Shown here piece after piece: positions 1 through 10,434 of a DNA stretch of 33,483 nucleotides. The position numbers and the translations under genes were made by a program. The notes beneath the pieces were generated by a model. That model was not told the origin of the DNA, searched no databases, and worked only from the letters and a program-made list of their open reading frames with translations. The number at the start of each line of letters is the position of its first letter. Position 1 is the first letter of the stretch. Source of the DNA: Ichthyophonus hoferi (lineage: Eukaryota > Opisthokonta > Ichthyosporea > Ichthyophonida > Ichthyophonidae); assembly GCA_002751075.1 (NCBI GenBank), contig NAOQ01000054.1, forward strand, positions 84,475 to 117,957. Reading direction: 5' to 3'.

Positions 1-1561
1 ATATGCATTCTTAAAGAATGGATATCGTAATACAGTAGTGGGTATTATTATATTATAATTATATATTTAGATGTGGGTTTAAGCTCTTGTACACCAAGTG
101 CTACTGGCAATACTCCACAGAAAATTAAGTAAAAATATTTTATAAAATTTTATAACGTTAAAGTAATTTGAACTATAAAAATCATAGTAATATATATTAA
201 TGGGTATTGATATTATTATAATTTTATATAAGACAATAATGAAACCCAGATCATACATGCTATAACCCCAGAATATTTAGCCAACTCATTTAAGAGGATG
301 TAATACAATATTCCTTATTTTTAACCAAATAAATAGACAATTTAAAGCAGTGTTTACAAGTAGTGCCATGTTTCTCAATGAATATAGTGTACTACTGCAT
401 TTTTATTGCCTTCTTTCTGATCATATTTAAAACAGTTGTGGACTTTCCATTTAATGGTTTAGTCAATTTACTGATCTATATACTACACTGTACACTATCC
501 TAATTATCCCTAGGCTAATCACCGATTTTTTTTTTTGATTTTTTTTAATAAAAAAATCTTTTTGATTAGTGTTAATATCTGGTTAACTGCACTAGCCATG
601 TAAAAAATATGTAATTATTTAAATTTATGGAAAACTATATAGTAATCATTAGCGTATTTCATCTACTAAATTCTCAATTTGCTGTTTCAACTTTGTATTG
701 CTGGGCACCCAAAATGCTTGTGTGATGGGAAACAGACATAAGATGGACGTTCATGTTAGTCTAACAGTAGTGTTATATTGTAGATAATTTTCTTCCAGTG
801 TGAAACATTAATTTTGAGTATGTAAGCTATAATGAATACAAACTATAGCATAACTATAGTCTGACATTTAAATCAACCCATATATTAAGGTATACGTTGT
901 CAGTGACTTGAGGAAAAATATTATCCCATCAATTTGATGTTTCAACAAGTGCACAACATAATGCGGGTAATGCTTATTCTTCATTACAAAGCTCAATCAT
1001 ATCATTTAAAATCTTGGTTATATACTTTTATCATCTATTTGCAATGAGCACTGAAGTAATAATAATGTATGTATTAATCTGCAAACCATTTTTATTTGTA
1101 GATTACATCTAGAAAATATTGCCTACATCCGTTGTAGTTGGGAATGTAGGACCATAATTACGTATAATTATATATATATAGTCTCTTAAAATGCATACTT
1201 CTGTGTCTAAATCTATATATTCAAGTATTTATATTTATGCGTTTAAATATATATTACATACACGAACTTTAATATGCTGATGGCCATGTCTGTACTAAAA
1301 ATTGACATTAATCATGTATAGAGCTATTTTGAACCTATATAATACTTTTAAGTACCAATGTACTCATGTCGATATATATCTATATCCATGCATGCATAAG
1401 TTTGCATATTTTTTATCATGTAGTCATTTATCCAATCCAGTGATACGATACTATGCTACGAGCTAATAATATGAGCTTACTAACCTCTCTTATACACTTA
1501 AAATACATTCTTTTTCCTTTCAAAATAAATTAAAATAAAAAAAAAGCCACTATATAAATAA
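1..1561. other. AT-rich intergenic flank, 3' of the membrane-protein gene
   Basis: No open frame or convincing exon is seen on either strand. The sequence is AT-rich with scattered short TA runs. Around 536-560 a T-run and an A-run flank TAATA and could form a weak hairpin. This is the downstream flank of the minus-strand gene that stops at 1562. Confidence 0.6.
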
Positions 1562-1821
1562 TTAGACTTCCAGTCTGCTAGCTGAAACAGATGAGGCTTT
1601 TTTCCCTTGATGCTCCATCATTTCATGGAAATCTCCCATAGTATCAAGTGTTTCCCGTCTGTTGGCTGAGACAGATGAGGTTTTTCTCCCTTTATGCTCC
1701 ATCATTTCATAAAAATCTCCCATAGTATCAAGTGTTTCCCGTCTGCTACCTGAGACAGATGAAGTTTTTCTTCCTTTATGCTCCATCATTTCATAGGAAT
1801 CTTCCCTAGTATCAAGTGATG
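1562..1821 (-). repeat. three tandem 84-bp coding repeats (28-aa units), last exon of the membrane protein
   Basis: Units lie at 1736-1819, 1652-1735 and 1568-1651, then one Val codon and TAA. The shared core is D-[FS]-[YH]-E-M-M-E-H-[KQ]-G-[RK]-K-[TA]-S-S-V-S, followed in units 1 and 2 by R-R-E. Units 1 and 2 contain Y-E-M-M (Tyr about 375 and 403), while unit 3 has His in place of Tyr (about 431). Y-E-M-M fits both YxxM (the PI3K p85 SH2-docking pattern) and YxxPhi (the clathrin-adaptor sorting pattern). The R-K-T-S-S part is a plausible basophilic-kinase site. The acceptor is TTTCACAG, phase 1, joining 2380-2550. The units are intact and in frame. Confidence 0.85.
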
Positions 1822-4800
1822 CTGTGAAATCCGTTATGGTTGGTTAGGATTGCATAATAAATTGGATGAATGTATGATATGTTATGAGGTAATAAGTGAT
1901 ATAGATATAATGAGTCGTTGTCGACCATGTGACTAGGGAGATCAAGAAGAATATATCTATCCAATTATATAACAGACACATACGAACTTTATGTGCACGT
2001 GTATGTTTTTGGGTGCATTTGCGTAATTTGATAATAAAATGACAGACGTAAAGCTATAGTCATACTTAGTAACTGTGTGTAGGAGTTCATCTGTAATGAT
2101 TGCTCCATGACCAATCGCACTAGCATTTCTTCACGAGGGTCTGTGTTCAATTTTCCAATAGGCGAGAGGATTAATTAACATGCTTACTACTATAAAAACT
2201 TAAACCTTGCGGCCATAATAGGTAGATATAATGAGAAGGTAAACGTAATAGAAAGAAGGCTAGAATATGTACAATTATGCATATAAACTAGCACGTATAT
2301 GCAAATAAATGCATGTTTCTATATGAGTATGGATGTGTGGTTATGTTAATTTATCTCTATGTATGTCTACGGCAATTACCTGTATATATCTCCAACCCCA
2401 CCACTTTATCCTGTTCCTCCTCCTTCCTTTTCCTTTTCATTCTTGACTGACGTTTCCACTTTTCCCGTTGATTTCTCTTGATCTCCCGTCTATATTTTTT
2501 CTTATTTCGGATTGACAGGCATATCCAGAATATATTATAAAGGATAGCCACTGCAGGGGAAGAGGCTGGTTAAGAATTAAATTAATCTGGCCGTTTGTCG
2601 TCAATTGAAATAATACAACTTGGTGCTGATATATATATATATTACAAAAAAAAAGTACGATGAAATAAAGACCAATGCAAAAACCAGTCAGATCAATAGT
2701 GGCCCAGCCACTATCCACCATTCATAATTACGTTGGCTTTAAAAGAGTGATTTGACAAACGTTATATTAAGTCCAGTTTACCAATTGTCCAAACCAGGCT
2801 CAAAACTGAAGCCATATCAACTATTAAAATTTAAACACGAAACATAAAGAGAAAACACAAATAAATATGAGTAAACGGGGTCCATGATTAAAATCATCTT
2901 AAAAGATAATGGATATAAAGAGACCCAATAGTAATAATAAGACTAGCACTGTCTAAAAATTGGCCACAATGGTAGTCTATAGCTAGCCATCTGCATATTT
3001 GAAACTTTATGTGCTTGTGTGGCATTAAAACAAACATCCAATCCTACTTACATAGGAATGCACAATGAAGGGAACAAAAGGAACTGAGAGATGGTGGACC
3101 TAGAAAAAGTATGATAATAACAATAATTCCAGACTGATGTTGGTGTTTCTCACTATCCATAATATATATTATATTTATAATAGCACTTAGCATATATGTG
3201 GGCGACTGGGAAGAAATTGACAGTGCTAAAGGAAAACACTGTGTAAGATCTTATGTTAACTGAGACAAAAGGATAACGGGAAGAGAATAATGGTTGATAC
3301 ACCAATTTACAAATAGTAATAGTAATAGTAGTAGTAACAGTAATAGTAATAGTGATAGTTATAGTAATTGCAATAATCACAATTCTAACTTACTTGAGAG
3401 TAGAATATAAATAGCTAGGGGACCAAACACCCATACGTAGTCTATGGGCGTTGGGTCATCCACTATCATAGCTTCCAGTCCGGTGTCGTGTGGAGTAGTT
3501 GGAATGTCACCGCCACCTACAATATTGATAATCTGATAAAAATATAAAGTAAGAAAAAAATATTACAAATATATGCATTTGCATATATGCCAATATGAAC
3601 CTTTTGTACATGTTTAAGCATATGTTCCAAAGAAAAATGTACAGAAAGAAAAGTAGAAAATAACAAAGCAAATGTTTGTCATTATATGTGATAACGAAAA
3701 ATAATTAAAAATTATCAAACACAAAGTGGGAAATATACAACACTAAGTATTTATAGATAAAATACACATAAACATATAGAAAGTCCATACGTGCTTGGGA
3801 ACTCAGGAAAAGGTCAAAAAAAGACACATGAAAGTGTATGATGTGGGTGGCTGAGAAGTGATAGTAATTATTATTGGACACTACTTATATTGACACATAC
3901 TTCTACACGCATAATAAGGTAAATTACACAATAAAATGGCTGATTATATTTTAGACCTGGTCCTAGGTACTGGTTGGTTAATTTTTTATCAAAATCGCTG
4001 AATTAAATGAAAAAAACAATACAATGATTATTGAAAGGTTTGGGTGAGAATTGAACAGTATCATCATCAGAATGGGTATAATCAAAAGGTATATCGAGAA
4101 GAGAATTGGCGTAAGATTGTGAAAGGTACAAAAAGGGATATTAAAAGATAACACTGTGTTTTAGAGGGGAGGAGTATTAAGGAAAGGAAATGTGAACTTT
4201 GTATTGTGAGAGCAATCCTTCAACCCTATCAAGAATAATATGCATCCAATTATGTAAGCAAACCCATCATACCGGTCCAGTAGGATGAGCAAGCTTGGGG
4301 GATGTGGTTATGGGCATGGGAGTAGATAGCAAAGGTGAGTCTGTGATTATATCAGGATTTGATGTCGTAGACATATCTACATCATTGCCTTTATGGCTTG
4401 TTTTAGGTGTTATCCATGCAGGAAAAGCCATTACAGTTAATTGTTCCCTTTCAACATCCGAGGTCTTAAACTGTGACTCCATTATTGTTAATGATGGTAA
4501 AGATGCTTCTATAATATCAGTTGAGGCTGGATCATTGTTGGCCATTATCAGATTCCAGTTCTTTGAGTAAAGTACTTCAGGGGGATAATCTGTGTTGTTA
4601 TACGAGCCTGCAATAGTTCCAAAGGAACAGGGAATAGTTCAATTTATGAATATGTATGTATATGCGTAAATAAAAAGCATATTCATATGTTTGAAAATAT
4701 AGACAATGATGCACAAGACTGTGAAGATCTCCAATATACTTACATAGAGTAGAGATGGCCATATCTCCATTTGTATGTTTGATACGATACTTTCCTTTTA

Positions 4801-7800
4801 AATACATATAAATCTTTTTTTTATGAAGATAGCAAACGACATAGAAAATATGGCCAGTCCAATCTTTACTAAACATACATTTGCATCCCTCCGTCTCATT
4901 GCTTATGAATAGAAAATATTCTCCTGCATACAACCATAAAAACGCATGTAATTCCTCATATGAGGTTACAGAAGCCTTTGCACGTCTATATTCAAATACA
5001 TACATATGCTATTTAAAGCATACATATACTATTAAAAACATACAAAACCATATACATGAAAATGTGTGTACACATACACGCACATGCTTAGGCTAAGTCC
5101 TGCTGTATTTTTTTTTCTCTTCTTTGTGTTTTCGTTCAGTTGCCATTGATTAGCTGGTTATTTTTTGACTAATATTTTTCAGTCAATAATTAACGCTTGA
5201 TATATTAAAAAAGACATATTACATATTAATTACAGAGGCCTTATATATAGATTCATAGAACCCACTTTATTGCGTATACCCTGGAGATATTAATAAGCAT
5301 ATTAGTACACAAATACAAATATAAATGCACATTCATGCCCTTCTACCCTAAGCACTTATAAAAACCTACGCACGAATAGATTCATACATATATCTTCACA
5401 TACCTATTGCAATAATTTGTTGAAGGTGACCCAGATCTTCTGCTCCAACAGTATATTGTTGTATGATATTGGTTCCATTGCCAAAGCCTACTATAAAGTA
5501 GTAGGGGTCTTGAGTGCTGGTGTCCCTATAAAAAATTATAATTTCATATACATGTGAATAATTAGTAAATATAGGTATATGATAGGATGAGAGACTAATA
5601 GGTATTCAATGGTACTATAAGCTTATGAGAAGAATTACCAATAAAATGGGAAAATGGACAATAATAATCATAGTCCTGAATCAATAAGCATTTAACTTAA
5701 TAATAACAAAGAAAATATAAGAAGTGAAAAAGGCTAAGTGCATTCATGCACCTTTTGGTTGGATTTTCATCACCATATATATAATAACAGTACTTTGATC
5801 CTTATTTACGTTATGCATGCATATATGCACCAATTCGACTAAGGTCTGATTTGAAACCATTGGTACATTGCTATGGTCATGGCTGCTTTTAAATTTTATC
5901 ACATTCTCTTCTATCACACTAGCAACGTATTGAGAGAAAAACTGCTACCTTAATGTTTCATATAGGCACATGCCTTGGTCAATGAGTATGTATGCAAGCA
6001 TATGCAAATATATATACATATATAAGTGAATCCATTAGCACATACCTATATTTATACATTTATATGAAAAGGCAATTGTTCAAGCATAACTAAATGCGTA
6101 TCAATAATTACATACCTATGAACCTACAGTTATATGACTATTTATAGGAAAATACAATTACATGTCCATGTATATGTAAAGACATTAACATCACTGTTGG
6201 TAAGAAAAAATGCTTAAAGTGTATCTATTTTCTACCTCCACCCATTGATACATAAATTTACACGATTTTTAAACTTACTTTAAAAACATACCCACAATTT
6301 TATTGGGTTGCAGCGATGCTACTAGGTTTGACACATTGCTGTCAATCATAAACTTGTAAATATCTGCAGGGTTGATCTTTTACATTTTATATAACACATA
6401 ATTTACACTCACATCTATTATGTTTTATGCGGTTTTTGATCTTAGTGAATTACATATAAATTCTATACAATTTTAATATACCAGTATATGTGAATACATA
6501 CATGTTTGCAGCTGTACCTATATTATTACATTATAGCAAAATCCTTAGCATATAAGCACATTTACACACACGAATAGATAATTACCAACACAAACCCTGC
6601 TTCTCCTTTCTCTCTTATCTATTTATAAATATATTAGATACACATCAAGAATTTTTCAATCTACATCTCATTTTATAAAAATGTCTGTATACATATATGT
6701 GCATATAAAAGAAATCTTATTCATCTACGCCTGCACAGATATATATATGAATAAATTGGCTTTACATTCACAAGCACATTACAAATAAACTTTGTCTTAG
6801 AGGCATTCAATACACCCACCCCTAAAACCACATTCTCAATTACGTACCCACTTTATCATCAGCATAATTGTGAAGCAATAAAAGAGAAACACTACCAGGA
6901 ACTGTGGGTGCGTTAAGAGTCGATTGCTTAAGAGTCCTGTGTTTAGTATTATAAACAACACTTTATTAGGTCAATCAAGAGTCTGCTGTACAAGTACGGT
7001 ACAGATACATGAATGTCAAAACAAACCACATATAATATATATATAATATATAGTCATTATATATACATAAAAGAAAACCGCTGGAACCAGAGATAAACTT
7101 AATATATGCTCCGAAAGACATAAGGACTAGCGACCAAAAAGGAAAAAAAACCAAAACGAAAATAGGTTGAGTAAGCAAGAAAACAAGTCAAAAAATAAAA
7201 CGACGGAAAGATCAAATGATAAATACTGACAGGTGGATAGAGATGTCTACTAGATATATATATATTTATATTATGTTGTAGTATATTGGTATCTACATTA
7301 TCTTGTATTGATATTCTTATATATATTGTGCCATATTAGTATATTCACACCAATATGTTGCACGTATTCTACGATATATTACGAGGTATAGGTAGACCTT
7401 ACTCTATATAATATGTTGAGTTAATATCTCTATTGTATTATATTGTACTAATATTAATTTGCAAACGTATCAGTAGATAGCTGTTAAGAGTCCCATGGTT
7501 TTTATATGTAACTTAGTTGTTTTGCAGTAAACCCGACATACCAATTTAAATTTTGTTGACCAATCAGACAATGTAATCCAATATGAAGTAGATTAAGCTA
7601 TTAAAATAATTAATATATATTTATATCCAAAATAAAAGACGTTTAATTGAATTTTTTGCGGTGTACATGTATAAAGAGGATAATATGTTTTATAATTTTA
7701 TTATTATTATAGTTCTTTTTCTTTAAAAAAAACAAATATAAAAGGTGTTTTGGCCAGACATGCAAATAAATATATAAAAATAAATATTATTCTAAGCCTT

Positions 7801-10434
7801 CAAATCATTAAAATACAAATCATAACTCAAGTTTATTCCTATAAAATCACATCACATAATATTATGATGAGCTTACTAATCACTATATAGTTTCCTTTAG
7901 CTAATACATGATGTATCATACAATTCCTACCTCCCAATTAATCATACCAAATAGATTTTAAAAAAGGTACATTAAATACATTTTTAAAGGGATTTAACTT
8001 AACAAATTACCATTTTCCATCATTATATAAGGCAAACCATGTATTCGTACGATCATCATCATTTAATACCATGGGTACTGAAGCCACATAGTCATCATTG
8101 GATACTGTGTATCATATAAAGTTTAAATTTAATTAGGTGAGCTATTAATTGGCATAGCAAAGGATTTTAAATAACTGTAAAATCCCATTAAAAATCATGA
8201 TAATTGCGATTGACATATAAGAAAGAGAAGGTTTGGATCCTGCTAGTGTAAATGGAAAAATAATTGAGCCAGAAAAGGTAATGGGATGGGAGGAAATTAT
8301 TGATGTACTACTATACTGTTATACTACTATACTATTTTACTATCTTACTATTTCATCATTTTACTATTTTACTAATATATTAGTATACTATCATGCTATT
8401 ATACTATCCTACTATCCTACTATTATATTATTATCTTATTGTCCTACTATACTATTATATTATTATTATATTATACTATTATCCTATTATACCATTATAC
8501 TAGCATACTATCATAATATTACACTGGTTCTTTATCTGGCCGTGTTAGTATGGGCTTCTACATACTAACTCATTCCTTTAAATTGGAGTAAACCGCCAAA
8601 ACAATACCATCAGGATTCCAGAGATCAGTATGTATATGCAAAAAAGAAATGCATATAAATATAAATATTTTTCTCTCAATGAAAATAAATTTGAACTACA
8701 AACACTATAATAGTATGTATATATGAATATATTGCCACTGGTGCAAATAAATATAATATTCACATTTATACTATGACAGTGTAAATATGCACGCACAAAT
8801 AAACATAATATCTATTACATCCCTACATATATATCTATTCATCCGGGCAAACATGTATGTACACCTACTAATAATTTATAGACATACATATATAGATGCA
8901 CACGCATACACATTTGTATATATGCCTTTCCACACAAGTTACCTGCTTTTATTGACAACTGTTGTTGTGTCACACCCTCAAGGGGGACTATGGTAGAGGC
9001 CTCTCCATAGCCAATAGGTGGTGAACTCTCATCTTCAATGGTGAATACCAAGCTGCCGTTTACTCTACCTACTCACCATGTATGCAAATATTTTGATAAA
9101 TTGAATTTATTTCAAAACAATATTGATACTTAACTAAGTAGCCACAATAAATAACAAAACTAAACATGGTTATATGTAGTGAGAAATTATCACACCTTAT
9201 GCATTTCCATATGTACCCCATTGTGATAAAACAAAAAGATGGTTGAGAATTCTTACTGCGTTCATTGTGAACACAGAGTATCCAACAAAACAACGAGATA
9301 GCAAACCGTGTTAAGAGAGCGTTATGTATAGGGAAAAGAGGATAAAATGAATGCAATGATACTCATCCAATAATAGCCATCACCATCCTCATTTATCTTT
9401 ACATTTTAATTTTATCCAATACATGTGGCACATATAATATATCAATATTTGCGCCAACACATGCACCTACAAGTCGAAAATGCATGTATATACTCACCTG
9501 TGTTTACCACTGTGACTGTGGTGGCACTTGCCCCCATCCACAACCAAGATGTCAGTAAGCATAAGAGTAGAGCCACAAAGGGTAGAGGACACTATGACAT
9601 AATATATTATGTCAGTTATGATTTATGGCATGCGTGCATGTCCAAGCATATGAGAGACGAAGTGACTGTTGGCATTGGATGACTTGTTCTGAAGAGCCTC
9701 TTCGACAACTGAGATCACATATTTTAAATATAATAATTTTATAAAACCACATTACAATTTTCTAGTAAGAAGAATTTGGGCTAAGGAAAAGAAAATAGTA
9801 AAAAACTTTAGGTTCAAAACAGTGAACCATAAAAAGTAATATATAAAACAAAATATATACCCAGCCAGCTATATGCTACTACTTTTTAAAGTCCATTTTG
9901 CAGTGCCGCTAGACAACAAGTATCTAAGAAAATAGAATACTTGAGATCAAGTGAATATTTGGAAGGTTTGACTAAAAACATTTAAACAAAACAAGTTGGC
10001 ATTTTGGTGCTTAGTTTGCAGTGTTATGTGAATGCACAGCCAAATTATTTGTCATGATGCACTAACAATTGAGAAACTGAGTCCTTATTCTCAAGACTAG
10101 GTGGGAAGTAGGAAGAGAATTTTTTTCTTCTGGTAACTGATTTGAATAGTAAGTCTTATAGACTATGATAAATAATATATTTGGTATAATTTATTTAAAG
10201 AAATAGACTTTAAAACAAGAAAAAAGCATCAAAAACCTATACAATTCCACTTTCTTGAATCGCTAGTATCATCAGTAAAATTGTTATTGCAATCCTATCC
10301 TGTGGGTTATATGAGTAACACCATCTCATATTAACAATAATCATAAGTTGATCCATTAGTGCTAGCCAAGAAAGTTTCCTCAAGTTCCAATATATAAGTT
10401 TTTCAAAAAAGCAAATTACATTTTTCCATGCCAT
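1562..10434 (-). CDS. single-pass membrane glycoprotein with repeated cytoplasmic tail, family not recognised
   Basis: This is a nine-exon model. Exons in transcript order: 10420-10434, 9498-9591, 8943-9068, 8011-8104, 5404-5525, 4273-4607, 3394-3532, 2380-2550, 1562-1821. All introns are GT-AG, all phases match, and the total of 1356 nt predicts 451 aa. The order is: signal peptide (about 1-29, ending G-A-S-A); an ectodomain with no cysteine and three N-X-S/T sequons; a Ser/Thr/Pro-rich stalk (about 220-262); a transmembrane helix (about 294-322); a Lys/Arg-rich juxtamembrane stretch (about 323-357); and three 28-aa repeats up to the TAA stop. I do not recognise the family. The architecture suggests a type I surface receptor or adhesion protein, which is inference. 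Exons 2-9 are well supported by phase and content. Exon 1 is a guess, and exon 3 has an alternative acceptor that shortens the protein by 2 aa. Introns reach 2.5 kb and hold only AT-rich sequence and simple repeats. Confidence 0.78.
2380..2550 (-). CDS. exon 8: second half of the transmembrane helix and basic juxtamembrane region
   Basis: The acceptor CCCCTGCAG is strong and the donor is G|GTAATT, with phase 1 at both ends. The first 13 residues are hydrophobic (A-I-L-Y-N-I-F-W-I-C-L-S-I) and complete the helix begun in the exon ending at 3394. Then follows R-N-K-K-K-Y-R-R and a tail dense in Lys, Arg and Glu (about 323-357). By the positive-inside rule this places the C-terminus in the cytosol. 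Confidence 0.8.
3394..3532 (-). CDS. exon 7: Gly-rich membrane-proximal segment and first half of the transmembrane helix
   Basis: The acceptor TTTTTATCAG gives phase 0 and the donor A|GTAAGT is consensus, phase 1. It encodes a short V-G-G-G-D segment, an acidic stretch (V-D-D-P-T-P) and then Y-V-W-V-F-G-P-L-A-I-Y-I-L-L-S. A nearer acceptor (ATTGTAG, 3517) would put the frame out of phase with the previous exon and was rejected. Spliced to 2550, the split codon becomes Met inside one continuous hydrophobic helix, which strongly supports this junction. Confidence 0.78.
4273..4607 (-). CDS. exon 6: distal ectodomain and Ser/Thr/Pro-rich stalk
   Basis: This is the largest exon of the gene, with acceptor ATTGCAG and donor CCG|GTATGA. 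It begins with an N-N-T sequon and ends in about 45 residues rich in Ser, Thr and Pro (for example S-T-P-M-P-I-T-T-S-P), typical of an O-glycosylated stalk below an ectodomain. It contains no cysteine. The open frame on the opposite strand (4295-4570) is a shadow. Confidence 0.78.
5404..5525 (-). CDS. exon 5: ectodomain segment with one sequon
   Basis: The acceptor TTTTATAG has phase 2 and the donor G|GTATGT has phase 1. It encodes about 40 residues including P-Y-Y-F-I-V-G-F-G-N-G-T-N, where N-G-T is a potential N-glycosylation site, followed by a hydrophilic, Gln-rich stretch. Alternating hydrophobic residues suggest a beta-rich fold. The other two frames close quickly. Confidence 0.75.
5526..8010 (-). 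other. 2.5-kb intron of the membrane-protein gene
   Basis: The donor is GTAATT at 8010 and the acceptor TATAG lies next to 5525. The interior is AT-rich with no exon I could defend. The nonamer TTAAGAGTC occurs three times, at 6913-6921, 6928-6936 and 7484-7492. This may mark debris of an inserted element, but no terminal repeats or coding remnants are evident. Confidence 0.55.
8011..8104 (-). CDS. exon 4: ectodomain segment
   Basis: It has acceptor ATACACAG (phase 1) and donor TG|GTAATT (phase 2), and encodes 30 residues with the run V-L-N-D-D-D-R-T-N-T-W-F. The split Trp codon formed with 5525 (TG|G) and the split Val codon formed with the upstream exon both restore an open frame. That fit is the main evidence, because the exon is short. 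Confidence 0.7.
8287..8525 (+). repeat. imperfect TACTAT/TATTATACTA tract
   Basis: About 240 bp are built from variants of TACTAT, TTACTAT and CCTACTAT, inside intron 3 of the membrane-protein gene. The hydrophobic Tyr/Ile/Leu-rich open frame over it is a translation of the repeat and not a gene. Confidence 0.75.
8943..9068 (-). CDS. exon 3: N-terminal ectodomain
   Basis: The donor is G|GTAACT (phase 1). There are two possible acceptors: AG before 9068, or AG before 9062, which removes two residues. Both keep phase 1. It encodes an N-G-S sequon followed by L-V-F-T-I-E-D-E and a hydrophilic, Gln-rich end. Placed directly after the signal-peptide exon, it starts the mature protein. Confidence 0.72.
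9498..9591 (-). CDS. exon 2: signal-peptide hydrophobic core
   Basis: The frame from TGT at 9591 reads a hydrophobic run, F-V-A-L-L-L-C-L-L-T-S-W-L-W-M, then G-A-S-A-T-T, a classic small-residue signal-peptidase site. The donor G|GTGAGT is strong. An in-frame TAG lies just upstream, exactly where an AG acceptor (TCATAG) would sit. The start codon must therefore be in an upstream exon ending in phase 0. Confidence 0.72.
10420..10434 (-). CDS. candidate first coding exon (Met-Ala-Trp-Lys-Asn)
   Basis: ATG in the context AACAAGATGG is followed by four codons and a GTAATT donor in phase 0. Joined to 9591 it supplies a short, Lys-containing n-region for the signal peptide. GTAATT is also the donor of two other exons of this gene. 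The rival candidate is 10936-10947 (Met-Asn-His-Thr), which has the better donor GTAAGT and the same phase. The two cannot be separated without transcripts. Confidence 0.4.

Noticed and set aside
2646-2745. TGA read as Trp to extend N-Y-E-W-W-I-V-A-G-P-L-L-I into a longer membrane helix
   Set aside because: In the two helicase genes all Trp codons are TGG and no TGA interrupts the exons, so a changed code is not supported. The exons at 3394-3532 and 2380-2550 already form one complete helix.
3053-3214. Possible extra exon with hydrophobic content and a GTAAGT donor
   Set aside because: It can be inserted in phase after 3394 but leads to no onward exon in phase, whereas direct splicing to 2550 gives an uninterrupted helix and a basic juxtamembrane stretch.
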